Of a DNA stretch of 64,000 nucleotides, positions 25,193 to 32,548 are shown piece by piece. A program made the position numbers and the translations under genes. Location of the stretch: assembly GCA_048270225.1 (NCBI GenBank), contig JBLWTG010000004.1, forward strand, positions 248,001 to 312,000, given 5' to 3'. The stretch's first letter is position 1; each line of letters opens with the position of its first letter. This DNA is from Allopusillimonas sp048270225. Lineage in GTDB: Bacteria; Pseudomonadota; Gammaproteobacteria; Burkholderiales; Burkholderiaceae_B. Under the pieces are notes generated by a model, which saw nothing but the letters and a program-made list of their open reading frames with translations, had not been told where the DNA came from and did no database searches.

Positions 25193-26362
25193 ATGAAACA
25201 TGATGAGATGAGGGCCTCGGTAGCCGTGACCGGCGTGGGTATTGCCGGACTGGGCGAGGCCAGGGGCTACACCGAACTGGAAATCCTGGCGCACGCCGCG
25301 CAGGTTGCCGTGGCAGACGCCGGCCTGAACATGAAAGACATCGACGGTCTCATGACCGCCAGTTTCAGCCGGTTCCTGCCCGGCCTGTCAGTGGCCGAGT
25401 ATCTGGGCATACAGCCGGCCTTCATGGACAGCAGCAACGTGGGGGGATCCTCCTACGTCAACTATCTGCTGACTGCCGCGCTGGCGCTGAATGCTGGACT
25501 GTGCAATGCCGTACTGGTGGTTTACGGCAGTACTGCGCGCACCCAGCGAGACTTCCGTGAACACATCCGTGCGCGCGGACAACTGGAGCCGCAGCCCTAC
25601 GAGGCGCCATACAAGCCTTTCAATCCCGCCACTTCCTATGCGCTGGCCGCCGCCCGTCATATGCATGAATTCGGCACGACACGCGAGCAGCTTGCTCAGG
25701 TAGCGGTGTCGGCACGTAAGTGGGCGCAATTGAACCCTGAGGCATTCATGCGTGATCCGCTGTCAGTCCAGGACGTGCTGTCATCCAGAATGATCAGCGA
25801 TCCTTTGACGGTGCGCGATTGCTGTCTGCTGACGGACGGGGCAGGGGCTTTTGTGATGACGCGTGCCGATCGTGCCGCGTCCGCACCGGCAAAGCCGGTC
25901 TATCTATTGGGCGCTGGTGCGTCGCAGACGCACAGACAGATTTCGTCCATGCCGGATCTGACGACAACGGCAGCGGTGGAATCAGGTCGTAAAGCCTATG
26001 CCATGGCTGGCATGCAGCCCTCTGAAGTTGATGTCCTGCAGCTGTACGACGCATTCACCATTAACGTGATCCTGTTTCTGGAGGACCTGGGTTTTTGTCC
26101 GAAGGGAGAGGGCGGGGCGTTCGTACAGAGCGGCGCCATTGAGCCGGGGGGGCGGTTGCCCGTCAATACCAACGGTGGAGGCTTATCGTGCACGCATCCT
26201 GGCATGTATGGCGTGTTTACGGTGATCGAGGCAGTCAGGCAGCTCAGGGGCGCGGCTGGCGAACGCCAGGTGCCGGGCGCTGAAACCGTGTTATGCCACG
26301 GGAATGGCGGCGTACTCGCCAGTCAGGTCACGGCTATCCTGGGGGCGGCCGCGACACGCTGA
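25193..26362 (+). CDS. Thiolase-fold protein lacking nucleophilic Cys (lipid-transfer/Ltp2-like)
   Basis: A 389-residue thiolase-superfamily protein. At the place of the thiolase nucleophile it has SNVGGSS (81-87) with no Cys; it keeps the later LQLYDAF, GGGLSCTHPGMYG (His) and LCHGNGGVLAS motifs. This is the pattern of SCP2-thiolase-like proteins and Ltp2 aldolases rather than a functional thiolase, and the YDAF Tyr is where Ltp2 is thought to have a catalytic Tyr. With the coupled DUF35 gene it probably forms an aldolase or ketolase acting on a CoA thioester. The start at 25193 is preferred; ATG 25208 is an alternative. Confidence 0.83.
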   Translation: MKHDEMRASVAVTGVGIAGLGEARGYTELEILAHAAQVAVADAGLNMKDIDGLMTASFSRFLPGLSVAEYLGIQPAFMDSSNVGGSSYVNYLLTAALALNAGLCNAVLVVYGSTARTQRDFREHIRARGQLEPQPYEAPYKPFNPATSYALAAARHMHEFGTTREQLAQVAVSARKWAQLNPEAFMRDPLSVQDVLSSRMISDPLTVRDCCLLTDGAGAFVMTRADRAASAPAKPVYLLGAGASQTHRQISSMPDLTTTAAVESGRKAYAMAGMQPSEVDVLQLYDAFTINVILFLEDLGFCPKGEGGAFVQSGAIEPGGRLPVNTNGGGLSCTHPGMYGVFTVIEAVRQLRGAAGERQVPGAETVLCHGNGGVLASQVTAILGAAATR

Positions 26363-26393
26363 CCGGATGCGCAGGCGTCGCCTGCGCATCCGG
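26363..26393. terminator. 31-bp near-perfect palindrome, bidirectional terminator
   Basis: Two 15-base arms, from CCGGATGCGCAGGCG and its exact complement, flank a single T between the convergent thiolase-fold gene (+) and IclR gene (-). It begins right after the + strand stop. The stem is very stable; only CTTATGTGTTT follows on the + side, so it may rely on Rho or act as a transcript-end stabiliser for both genes. Confidence 0.65.
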
Positions 26394-26394
26394 C

Positions 26395-27222
26395 TTATGT
26401 GTTTCGGTGCGGCCTCATAAAGCCTTCGAGGTTCTTGATCATGGCCAGAAGACGCGGGCCTATCTCATTTTCCAGGGCGCCGTTTTTCCCTTGGTAGGAA
26501 TGCACTACGCAGTTGAACACTAGCAGCTCGCCCTGTCGCAGTCCGGCAAAAGGGATGCCCACCCCGTAAACGTCCGGAAGTATATCGCCCGTCGCCATGC
26601 AGAAGCCATGCCGTTTGTAGTCTTGCATGCTTTTGTCCAGCGCGTCTTTGTGCTGCGCCCATTCCCTGGGCTTCTTGATGCGCAGCGTATTGAGCAGCAT
26701 GTCCCGGGCCTCCGGGCTTGAGCCGCACAGATAGGCCCGGCCAATGGCGCTGCCCGCCAGCGATACCGACAGCCCGATATCGGACATCCGCGTGTTGAAT
26801 ATGGAGCGATGTCGGCTGGTCTCGACATAGGTGATGTGCAGCCGGTCCAGCACCCCCATGGACACCGAACCCTGAATGGTCTCTGCCAGTTCGCTCATCA
26901 GCGGTCGGGCGATCTGGCGTATCGCCATGTTGGCCAGCAGGGGATAGCCGATGGGCAGCACTGCCGAGCCAAGCTGGAACTTGCCCGAGCTTTTTTCTGT
27001 GGTCATGTAGCCCAAGCGCGTCAGCGTATAGGTGAAGCGCGAAACCGTCGACTTGGACATGCCGAGAAGATCGGACAATTCCTTGTTGCTCAGTATGGGA
27101 CGCTCCGGCGTAAACGCGGACAGCAGCTCCAGCCCCTTGGCCAGCGTCATGGCGAACTGGGGATCGCCGTCGTAGTCTTCCAGTTGGGTGGCGCCTTGTT
27201 GAATGGCGGAAAGATATGTCAT
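26395..27222 (-). CDS. IclR-family transcriptional regulator
   Basis: A 275-residue IclR protein: winged helix with MTLAKGLELLSAF and LSDLLGMSKSTVSRFTYTLTRLGYM, then an effector domain with LAGSAIGRAYLCG and VYGVGIPFAGL. GAGG sits just before the ATG. It diverges from the rubredoxin/Rieske oxygenase operon and a perfect palindrome lies 13 bases upstream of its start, so autoregulation plus control of the oxygenase operon is likely. Its paralogue at 21385 controls the neighbouring unit. Confidence 0.9.
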   Translation of the reverse strand: MTYLSAIQQGATQLEDYDGDPQFAMTLAKGLELLSAFTPERPILSNKELSDLLGMSKSTVSRFTYTLTRLGYMTTEKSSGKFQLGSAVLPIGYPLLANMAIRQIARPLMSELAETIQGSVSMGVLDRLHITYVETSRHRSIFNTRMSDIGLSVSLAGSAIGRAYLCGSSPEARDMLLNTLRIKKPREWAQHKDALDKSMQDYKRHGFCMATGDILPDVYGVGIPFAGLRQGELLVFNCVVHSYQGKNGALENEIGPRLLAMIKNLEGFMRPHRNT

Positions 27223-27234
27223 GGCGCCTCAGTT

Positions 27235-27253
27235 TGTTTCGTTATTCGAAACA
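27235..27253. promoter_or_regulatory. IclR operator palindrome
   Basis: TGTTTCG at 27235-27241 and CGAAACA at 27247-27253 are exact 7-base inverted arms around TTATT. The geometry (short palindrome about 19 bases) is typical of IclR sites. It lies 13 bases from the IclR start and 80 bases from the rubredoxin start, between divergent genes. Confidence 0.6.
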
Positions 27254-27332
27254 ACAGTGTGAATGAAAACCGATTGTCGGTAGATTATCACGTATCGGAT
27301 ATTCAAATCCCCAACATCCCAAAGAGACACAC

Positions 27333-27563
27333 ATGGAAAACACAGCGATGGCTTTTCCGGAAGCCGGCGGGGTCTGCGGCGACGCTCAGGACGCATCGAT
27401 GAACGCATGGATGTGTGTGCTGTGCGGCTGGATTTACGACGAAGCACAGGGAGACCCGGCGAGCGGATTGCCGCCCGGCACGCGCTGGGAAGATGTGCCC
27501 GACTCCTGGCTATGCCCCGACTGCGGCGTCGGCAAGTCCGAATTCACCATGGTGCAGGTTTGA
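27333..27563 (+). CDS. Rubredoxin
   Basis: A 76-residue rubredoxin with the four iron ligands Cys28, Cys31, Cys61 and Cys64 in MCVLCGWIYDE and LCPDCGVGKSEF. The core is preceded by about 25 extra residues rich in Ala/Gly with no known domain; ATG at 27399 would give the bare core. AAAGAGA precedes the ATG at 27333. It is a one-electron carrier, and a RubB/AlkT-like rubredoxin reductase closes the same operon. Since no AlkB hydroxylase is present and a Rieske oxygenase follows after 48 bases, this rubredoxin probably feeds the Rieske enzyme (inference). Confidence 0.95.
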   Translation: MENTAMAFPEAGGVCGDAQDASMNAWMCVLCGWIYDEAQGDPASGLPPGTRWEDVPDSWLCPDCGVGKSEFTMVQV

Positions 27564-27611
27564 CAGACGCGACCCATATCGGCGCGAGCGCATACAACAA
27601 GGAAGCATGAC

Positions 27612-28964
27612 ATGCTAAGCAAAGAAGACAACGAGATCCTGACCCACACCAGCGCCGGCACGCCGATGGGTGAGCTGCTGCGCCGCTTCTGGCTGCCGAT
27701 TCTGCTGAGCGAAGAGCTTGCGGCGCCGGGCGGTACGCAGAAGCGGGTGACGGTGCTCGGCGAAGACCTGCTCGCATTTCGCGATACGAACGGCCGCGTC
27801 GGCCTGGTTGAGCCGGTTTGTCCGCACCGGGGCGCCAATCTTTATTATGGCCGCAACGAAGAAGGCGGCCTGCGCTGCGTATTCCACGGATGGAAATTCG
27901 ACGTGGACGGCAACTGCGTGGACCTGCCCACCGCGCCCTGTAACTCCAATTACAAAGACCGCATCAAGATCAAGACATACCCAACGCGTGAAGCAGGCGG
28001 CTTTATCTGGGCGTACATGGGACCGGCGGAGAAAATGCCCGAGCTCCCGCAGATGGAATTCACGCTGCTGCCTGCGTCGCATGTGTTCGTTTCCAAGAAG
28101 TGGCAGGACTGCAACTGGGTGCAATGTGTGGAAGGCGCCATCGATACCGCGCATTTTTCCTTTCTGCACATGGTGATTCCCAAAGAGGGTGAAGACGTGG
28201 CCAGTCTTATGCAGCACGCCGCCATCGGATCCCAGAGCGTCAAGAATGAACGCATCCGCTGGGTGCAGGAAGATCCGCGTCCCAAATTCGAGATCAATGA
28301 GTTTCCCGCCGGCCTGACCATAGGCGGCGCGCGTCTTGCCGGAGAACAGGATCTCTACTGGCGCATTGCCCAGTTCCTGGCGCCCAATCATGCGCTCGTG
28401 CCCAGCGCTTTTCCCGGCGAGAACTACCACGGACAGACCTGGGTCCCCGCCAGCGAAACATCGTGCTGGATCTACAACTACACCTGGAATCCGGACCGGC
28501 CGCTGACCGAAGAAGAACGCGCCGCCTGCCGCAAAGGCCTCACAGTGCATGCCGAAGTGGACGAGCACTATCATCCATTGCGCGGCCCTCACAACGACTA
28601 CCTGATCGATCGCGAAGCTCAGCGGCAGGGCAGTTTTACCGGCATTCAGGGTGTATCGGAACAGGATGCCGCCATCCAGAACAGCATGGGCGGCATTGTG
28701 GATCGCAGCCGCGAGCATCTCGGCGCGACGGACATCGGGCTCGTCAAGTTCCGCCAGTACATGCTGACACGCGCCAAGGCATTGGCCAACGAAGGCGTGG
28801 AGCCGGCCGAGCCTGGCTGCGCAGCACAGTACGCCGTTCGCTCCGGCGGCTGGGTAGCCGACTCAAGCAAAAAGCTCGAGCAGGTCATGATCGAGCGCTT
28901 TGGCCATCCTTATGGGTATGTTGGCGCGGATCAGAATCAGGCCGCCGAAACGGTGCAATCATGA
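27612..28964 (+). CDS. Rieske non-haem iron oxygenase, phthalate-dioxygenase-like
   Basis: A 450-residue ring-hydroxylating or demethylating oxygenase alpha subunit. The Rieske 2Fe-2S ligands are Cys70-His72 (CPHRGA) and Cys89-His92 (CVFHGW). The mononuclear-iron region EGAIDTAHFSFLH gives Asp178, His181 and His186 as bridge and ligands. Length and motifs match the single-component phthalate 4,5-dioxygenase-type group. The substrate is unknown. No beta subunit, ferredoxin or 2Fe-2S reductase gene is nearby; only the rubredoxin and rubredoxin reductase are available. The next gene overlaps its stop (ATGA). Confidence 0.92.
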   Translation: MLSKEDNEILTHTSAGTPMGELLRRFWLPILLSEELAAPGGTQKRVTVLGEDLLAFRDTNGRVGLVEPVCPHRGANLYYGRNEEGGLRCVFHGWKFDVDGNCVDLPTAPCNSNYKDRIKIKTYPTREAGGFIWAYMGPAEKMPELPQMEFTLLPASHVFVSKKWQDCNWVQCVEGAIDTAHFSFLHMVIPKEGEDVASLMQHAAIGSQSVKNERIRWVQEDPRPKFEINEFPAGLTIGGARLAGEQDLYWRIAQFLAPNHALVPSAFPGENYHGQTWVPASETSCWIYNYTWNPDRPLTEEERAACRKGLTVHAEVDEHYHPLRGPHNDYLIDREAQRQGSFTGIQGVSEQDAAIQNSMGGIVDRSREHLGATDIGLVKFRQYMLTRAKALANEGVEPAEPGCAAQYAVRSGGWVADSSKKLEQVMIERFGHPYGYVGADQNQAAETVQS

Positions 28965-29737
28965 GGCTGGACCTGCTGCGTTCGCGCATCGCCGAACAGC
29001 AAAGGCTGTTCGGTCTGTTCTGCTGCTCCTACAGCATGCAGGCGGCAGAGGCTATCGCTCACAGCGGCTATGACTTCCTGATTTTCGATACCGAACATTG
29101 CCCGGGCAGCCTGACCACTCTGCACGGTCAGCTGCTCGCCATATCGTCCACCGATACGGCGGCGGTTGTACGCGTCGGGGGGCTGGATGCCGGGCAGATC
29201 AAACAATGCCTGGATCTGGGCGCCCACGCCATCATGGTGCCCAATGTCGACACGGCGGAGCAGGCCCGGGCCGCCGTCAGCTATTGCCGCCACGCGCCCG
29301 CCGGACAGCGCGGGGTGGGAGGCAGTGTGCGTGCCTCGCGCTACGGCCGCGATAAAGTCACCGCCAGCTCCTCGCCAGTACAGAGCGTGCTGATGGTGCA
29401 GGCCGAAAGCCGCCTCGCAATGGAGAATCTGACACACATCTGCGCGGTCGATGGTGTTGATGTCGTGTTTTTTGGCCCCAATGACCTGGCGGCAGACATG
29501 GGTTTGCTGGGCCAGCCGGGACATCCGGATGTGGTGGCATTGATTACCCATGGCATCGAACAGGTAAAGGCCGCCGGCAAAGTCGCCGCAGTGCTCGCCA
29601 ACGAAAACGCCTGTGGCGCCTATCTGTCGGCAGGTGCTGGCATGGTAGCCCTCGGTTCGGAGATCGGCATTATGGTGGCCGGCGCGGACAGCCTGCAGCA
29701 GCGCGTCCGCCAGCAGCACGGGGAGGCTCAGCCGTGA
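28961..29737 (+). CDS. HpcH/HpaI-family aldolase
   Basis: A 258-residue class II pyruvate-type aldolase. Seen are FDTEHCPGS, the Arg-containing VRVGG, MVPNVDTAEQARAAV, the metal-ligand Glu in MVQAESRLAMEN and the FFGPNDLAADMG Asp. The family splits hydroxy-oxo acids, such as 2,4-dihydroxyhept-2-enedioate, into pyruvate and an aldehyde. In an oxygenase operon a role in side-chain or post-ring cleavage is plausible. The start overlaps the oxygenase stop by 4 bases and the SDR start overlaps its stop. A longer frame upstream inside the oxygenase gene is not coding. Confidence 0.85.
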   Translation: MRLDLLRSRIAEQQRLFGLFCCSYSMQAAEAIAHSGYDFLIFDTEHCPGSLTTLHGQLLAISSTDTAAVVRVGGLDAGQIKQCLDLGAHAIMVPNVDTAEQARAAVSYCRHAPAGQRGVGGSVRASRYGRDKVTASSSPVQSVLMVQAESRLAMENLTHICAVDGVDVVFFGPNDLAADMGLLGQPGHPDVVALITHGIEQVKAAGKVAAVLANENACGAYLSAGAGMVALGSEIGIMVAGADSLQQRVRQQHGEAQP

Positions 29738-30510
29738 ACAAGCCTGAGCAGCGGCGAGCGCTGGTGCTGGCCTCCAGCGCTGGCATCGGCCATGCCTGTG
29801 CGACCGCACTGGCCGGAAACGGCCTTTCTGTTTGCCTGAATGGCAGGGATGCGGCGCGTCTGCAGCATGCGGAGCACAGCATTCTGGACCGCCATCCCGA
29901 AGCTCGGCTCTCATCATGCGTTGCCGACCTGAACCAGCGTGAGGACCGCCAGCACCTGCTCGAGCAGGCAGGAGACATCGATGTGCTGGTGCTCAATATA
30001 GGCGGTCCCGCTGCCACGACGCAGGACTTGAGCCTGGACGACTGGCAGGGTGCGTTTGAAACAGTCTTCCTTCCCATGGCCGACATCCTGGACCAGGCGT
30101 TGCCTGGCATGATGCAGCGGGGCTGGGGAAGGGTCGTGATGATTTCTTCCGTGGCGGTCAAACAGCCCATTCCCAATCTCATGGTTTCGGGCGTATTCCG
30201 GACCGGCCTGGCCAGCCTGGTCAGCGCCAGGGCCGCACAGGCCGCAGCGCGCGGCGTCACGGTCAATTCGATATTGCCGGGAAGAATACGTACCGCACGG
30301 CAAATCAATGCGCTGGAGCGCGATGCGCGCCGTACCGGCGTGACGCGCGAAGTACACGAGCAGCAGGTGTCGGCGGCCATTCCCATGGGACGGCTTGGTG
30401 CGCCCGAAGAAATCGGCCACGTCTGCGCATTCTTGTGCAGCGAGGGCGCCAGCTATCTGACGGGCCAGCATCTGCTCGTCGACGGTGGCGCCTACAAAGG
30501 AATGTTTTAG
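29734..30510 (+). CDS. Atypical short-chain dehydrogenase lacking the Tyr-Lys catalytic pair
   Basis: A 258-residue SDR-fold protein. The dinucleotide motif is SSAGIGHA rather than TGxxxGIG, NIGG replaces NNAG, Ser is kept in VMISSVAV, but where YxxxK is expected there is SGVFR (NLMVSGVFRTGL). This matches the BKR-like SDR subgroup known to lack a perfect NAD motif and catalytic tetrad. Function as an oxidoreductase is therefore doubtful. The GTG start overlaps the aldolase stop. C-terminal LDVDGG-type motif (LLVDGGAYKG) is intact, so it is not simply decayed. Confidence 0.82.
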   Translation: MNKPEQRRALVLASSAGIGHACATALAGNGLSVCLNGRDAARLQHAEHSILDRHPEARLSSCVADLNQREDRQHLLEQAGDIDVLVLNIGGPAATTQDLSLDDWQGAFETVFLPMADILDQALPGMMQRGWGRVVMISSVAVKQPIPNLMVSGVFRTGLASLVSARAAQAAARGVTVNSILPGRIRTARQINALERDARRTGVTREVHEQQVSAAIPMGRLGAPEEIGHVCAFLCSEGASYLTGQHLLVDGGAYKGMF

Positions 30511-30562
30511 ACATAGGGCCGCATGCAGTCCTTCAATCAACAGTTTCAACTAAGGGGTGGCT

Positions 30563-31537
30563 ATGACAGTCAGTGATTTGCCCATCAAGAACACCGAGAC
30601 CGCGATAGCGGGGCTTGGCATGATGCAGAGAATTCGCTTTCTTGAAGAAAAGATAACCGAGCTGCGCAAGCAACAGATCATTCAGGGGTCGGTGCACTTG
30701 TGCATTGGACAGGAGTCCATCTATACCGGCGCTCTGCAAGCCTTGCAGGAAGGTGACCAGGTGTTTTCAACCTATCGAGGCCATGGCTGGGCGCTGGCCT
30801 GCGGCGTGCCGCCGGAAGCGATACTGGCCGAACTGCTCGGTCGCCAGACCGGCGTGAACCAGGGCCGGGGCGGCTCCGCGTACTTCAGCGCCGCCGACTG
30901 GGGATTCTATGGAGAAAACTCCATCGTCGGCGCAGGGGCTCCCATTGCCTGCGGCGCTGCGCTCACCAACAAGCTCACACGCAATGGCGCGGTTGCGTTG
31001 ACGGCGTTTGGCGACGGCGCAATGAACCAGGGCGGCATCCATGAGGCCATGAACTTTGCAGCCTATCTTGATCTGCCGGTGATCTTTGTCTGTGAAAACA
31101 ACATCTATTCGGAGCTCACACCCATTGCTGAAATGACGCGCGATACCAATCTGTACAAGCGCGCCCAGGCATACGGCATCCCCGGCATGCGGATTGACGG
31201 CAATGACCTTGAGGCCGTGCGCGATTGCGTTGCCGAGCAGGCCCAGGCAGCCCGCGACGGAAAGGGTCCCGTGCTGATCGAAATGATGACGCAGCGTCTT
31301 GTCGGCCACTACTACGGCGACATGCAAAGCTACCGTCCTCGCGGCGAACTTGCCGAGGCGAAGAAACATGAACCCATTGTCCGACTGCGCGAGAAGCTGC
31401 TTGGCCTGGGCGTGTCCGCCGCGCAACTGGATGAATGCGAGACCGACGCACGCGGCGCGATAGAGGCAGCGGCGCAGCAAGCGCTGGACGCCCCTCTGGC
31501 GGATACCAACACCATTTTGGAGCATCTGTATGCATAA
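30563..31537 (+). CDS. ThDP-dependent 2-oxoacid/acetoin dehydrogenase E1, alpha subunit
   Basis: A 324-residue E1 alpha subunit of the AcoA/PdhA type. The thiamine diphosphate motif is GDGAMNQGG (about 150-158) ending CENN at about 180, and GGSAYFSAADWGFYGENSIVGAG contains the active-site loop. ATG at 30563 has AAGGGG just upstream; a GTG two codons earlier is possible. The beta subunit start overlaps its stop by 8 bases. It decarboxylates a 2-oxoacid or cleaves acetoin. No E2 or E3 gene occurs in the window, so the decarboxylated unit must be passed to a remote E2 or released. Confidence 0.9.
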   Translation: MTVSDLPIKNTETAIAGLGMMQRIRFLEEKITELRKQQIIQGSVHLCIGQESIYTGALQALQEGDQVFSTYRGHGWALACGVPPEAILAELLGRQTGVNQGRGGSAYFSAADWGFYGENSIVGAGAPIACGAALTNKLTRNGAVALTAFGDGAMNQGGIHEAMNFAAYLDLPVIFVCENNIYSELTPIAEMTRDTNLYKRAQAYGIPGMRIDGNDLEAVRDCVAEQAQAARDGKGPVLIEMMTQRLVGHYYGDMQSYRPRGELAEAKKHEPIVRLREKLLGLGVSAAQLDECETDARGAIEAAAQQALDAPLADTNTILEHLYA

Positions 31538-32537
31538 CGATATTCAAGCCTCAGTGGTGGAACTGAGCTACGGCAAGGCAATCAATGCTGCCTTGCAGCG
31601 GGCCTTGTCGGCCTTTCCCGAAACCATCCTCTATGGCGAAGACGCAGGCAAGCCGGGCGGCGTGTTCGGCATCACCAAGGATTTGCAGACCACCTTCGGC
31701 GCCGACCGCGTGTTCGATACGCCTATCAGCGAAACCGCCATGCTGGGCACCGCCGTGGGCGCAGCCATGACCGGCCTGCGTCCCATTGTCGAGATCATGT
31801 GGATAGACTTCAGCCTCGTCGCCATGGACCAGATCGTCAACCAGGCAGCCAACGTGCGCTATGTGTCCGCAGGCCGTCTGGGCGCGCCGCTGACCATTCG
31901 CACCCAGCAGGGCGCCTTGCCTGGCTCGTGTGCCCAGCATTCCCAGAATCTGGAAGCCTTCTATGCCCACGTGCCGGGTCTGCGCGTTGGCCTGCCGGCC
32001 ACGGCCCAGGATGCCTATTCCATGACGCTGGCTGCAGTCAAATGCGACGACCCCACGCTGGTCATTGAGAATCGCGGCCTGTATTACGGCGCGGCGCAGT
32101 CGGTGGAACTCGATGGCGAAATCGAAGCGGCGCAGGGCGCGCGCATCGCTCGCGCCGGCAAGGACATCACTATCGTCACATGGGGCTCCATGCTGTCGCA
32201 GGCATTGGCCGCCGCCGAACAACTGGCAGAACAAGGCATTTCGGCCGAAGTGATCAACGCCCGCTGGGTTGCGCCGTTCGACTGGGCAACGCTGGACGAA
32301 AGCGTGGCCAAGACCAAGCGCCTGCTGATCGTGCACGAAGCCAACGTGACGGGCGGCTTTGGCGCGGAAATCGCTGCGCGCACGCAAGAGCGCCATTTTC
32401 TGAATCTGTCCGCACCGGTGAAGCGTCTGGGTGCGCCAGACGTGCGCATGCCCGCGGCGCCTCATCTGCAGAACGCCGTGATTCCCGGCAGCGAGCAGAT
32501 TCGCGATGCAGCATTGCGCATGACACTACCCGAGTAA
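31530..32537 (+). CDS. ThDP-dependent 2-oxoacid/acetoin dehydrogenase E1, beta subunit
   Basis: A 335-residue transketolase-like beta subunit: LSYGKAINAALQRAL, the pyrimidine-domain Glu region FDTPISETAMLGTAVGAA, MDQIVNQAANVRY, and a C-terminal LLIVHEANVTGGFGAEIAA. Length and motifs match AcoB/PdhB. It is translationally coupled to the alpha subunit (8-base overlap) and followed after 11 bases by the rubredoxin reductase gene. Confidence 0.92.
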   Translation: MHNDIQASVVELSYGKAINAALQRALSAFPETILYGEDAGKPGGVFGITKDLQTTFGADRVFDTPISETAMLGTAVGAAMTGLRPIVEIMWIDFSLVAMDQIVNQAANVRYVSAGRLGAPLTIRTQQGALPGSCAQHSQNLEAFYAHVPGLRVGLPATAQDAYSMTLAAVKCDDPTLVIENRGLYYGAAQSVELDGEIEAAQGARIARAGKDITIVTWGSMLSQALAAAEQLAEQGISAEVINARWVAPFDWATLDESVAKTKRLLIVHEANVTGGFGAEIAARTQERHFLNLSAPVKRLGAPDVRMPAAPHLQNAVIPGSEQIRDAALRMTLPE

Positions 32538-32548
32538 GGAGAGTACGC

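Noticed and set aside
28463..28960. Longer aldolase frame starting inside the oxygenase gene
   Set aside because: It overlaps the Rieske oxygenase in another frame and is Arg/Ser-rich nonsense; family homology begins at 28961.
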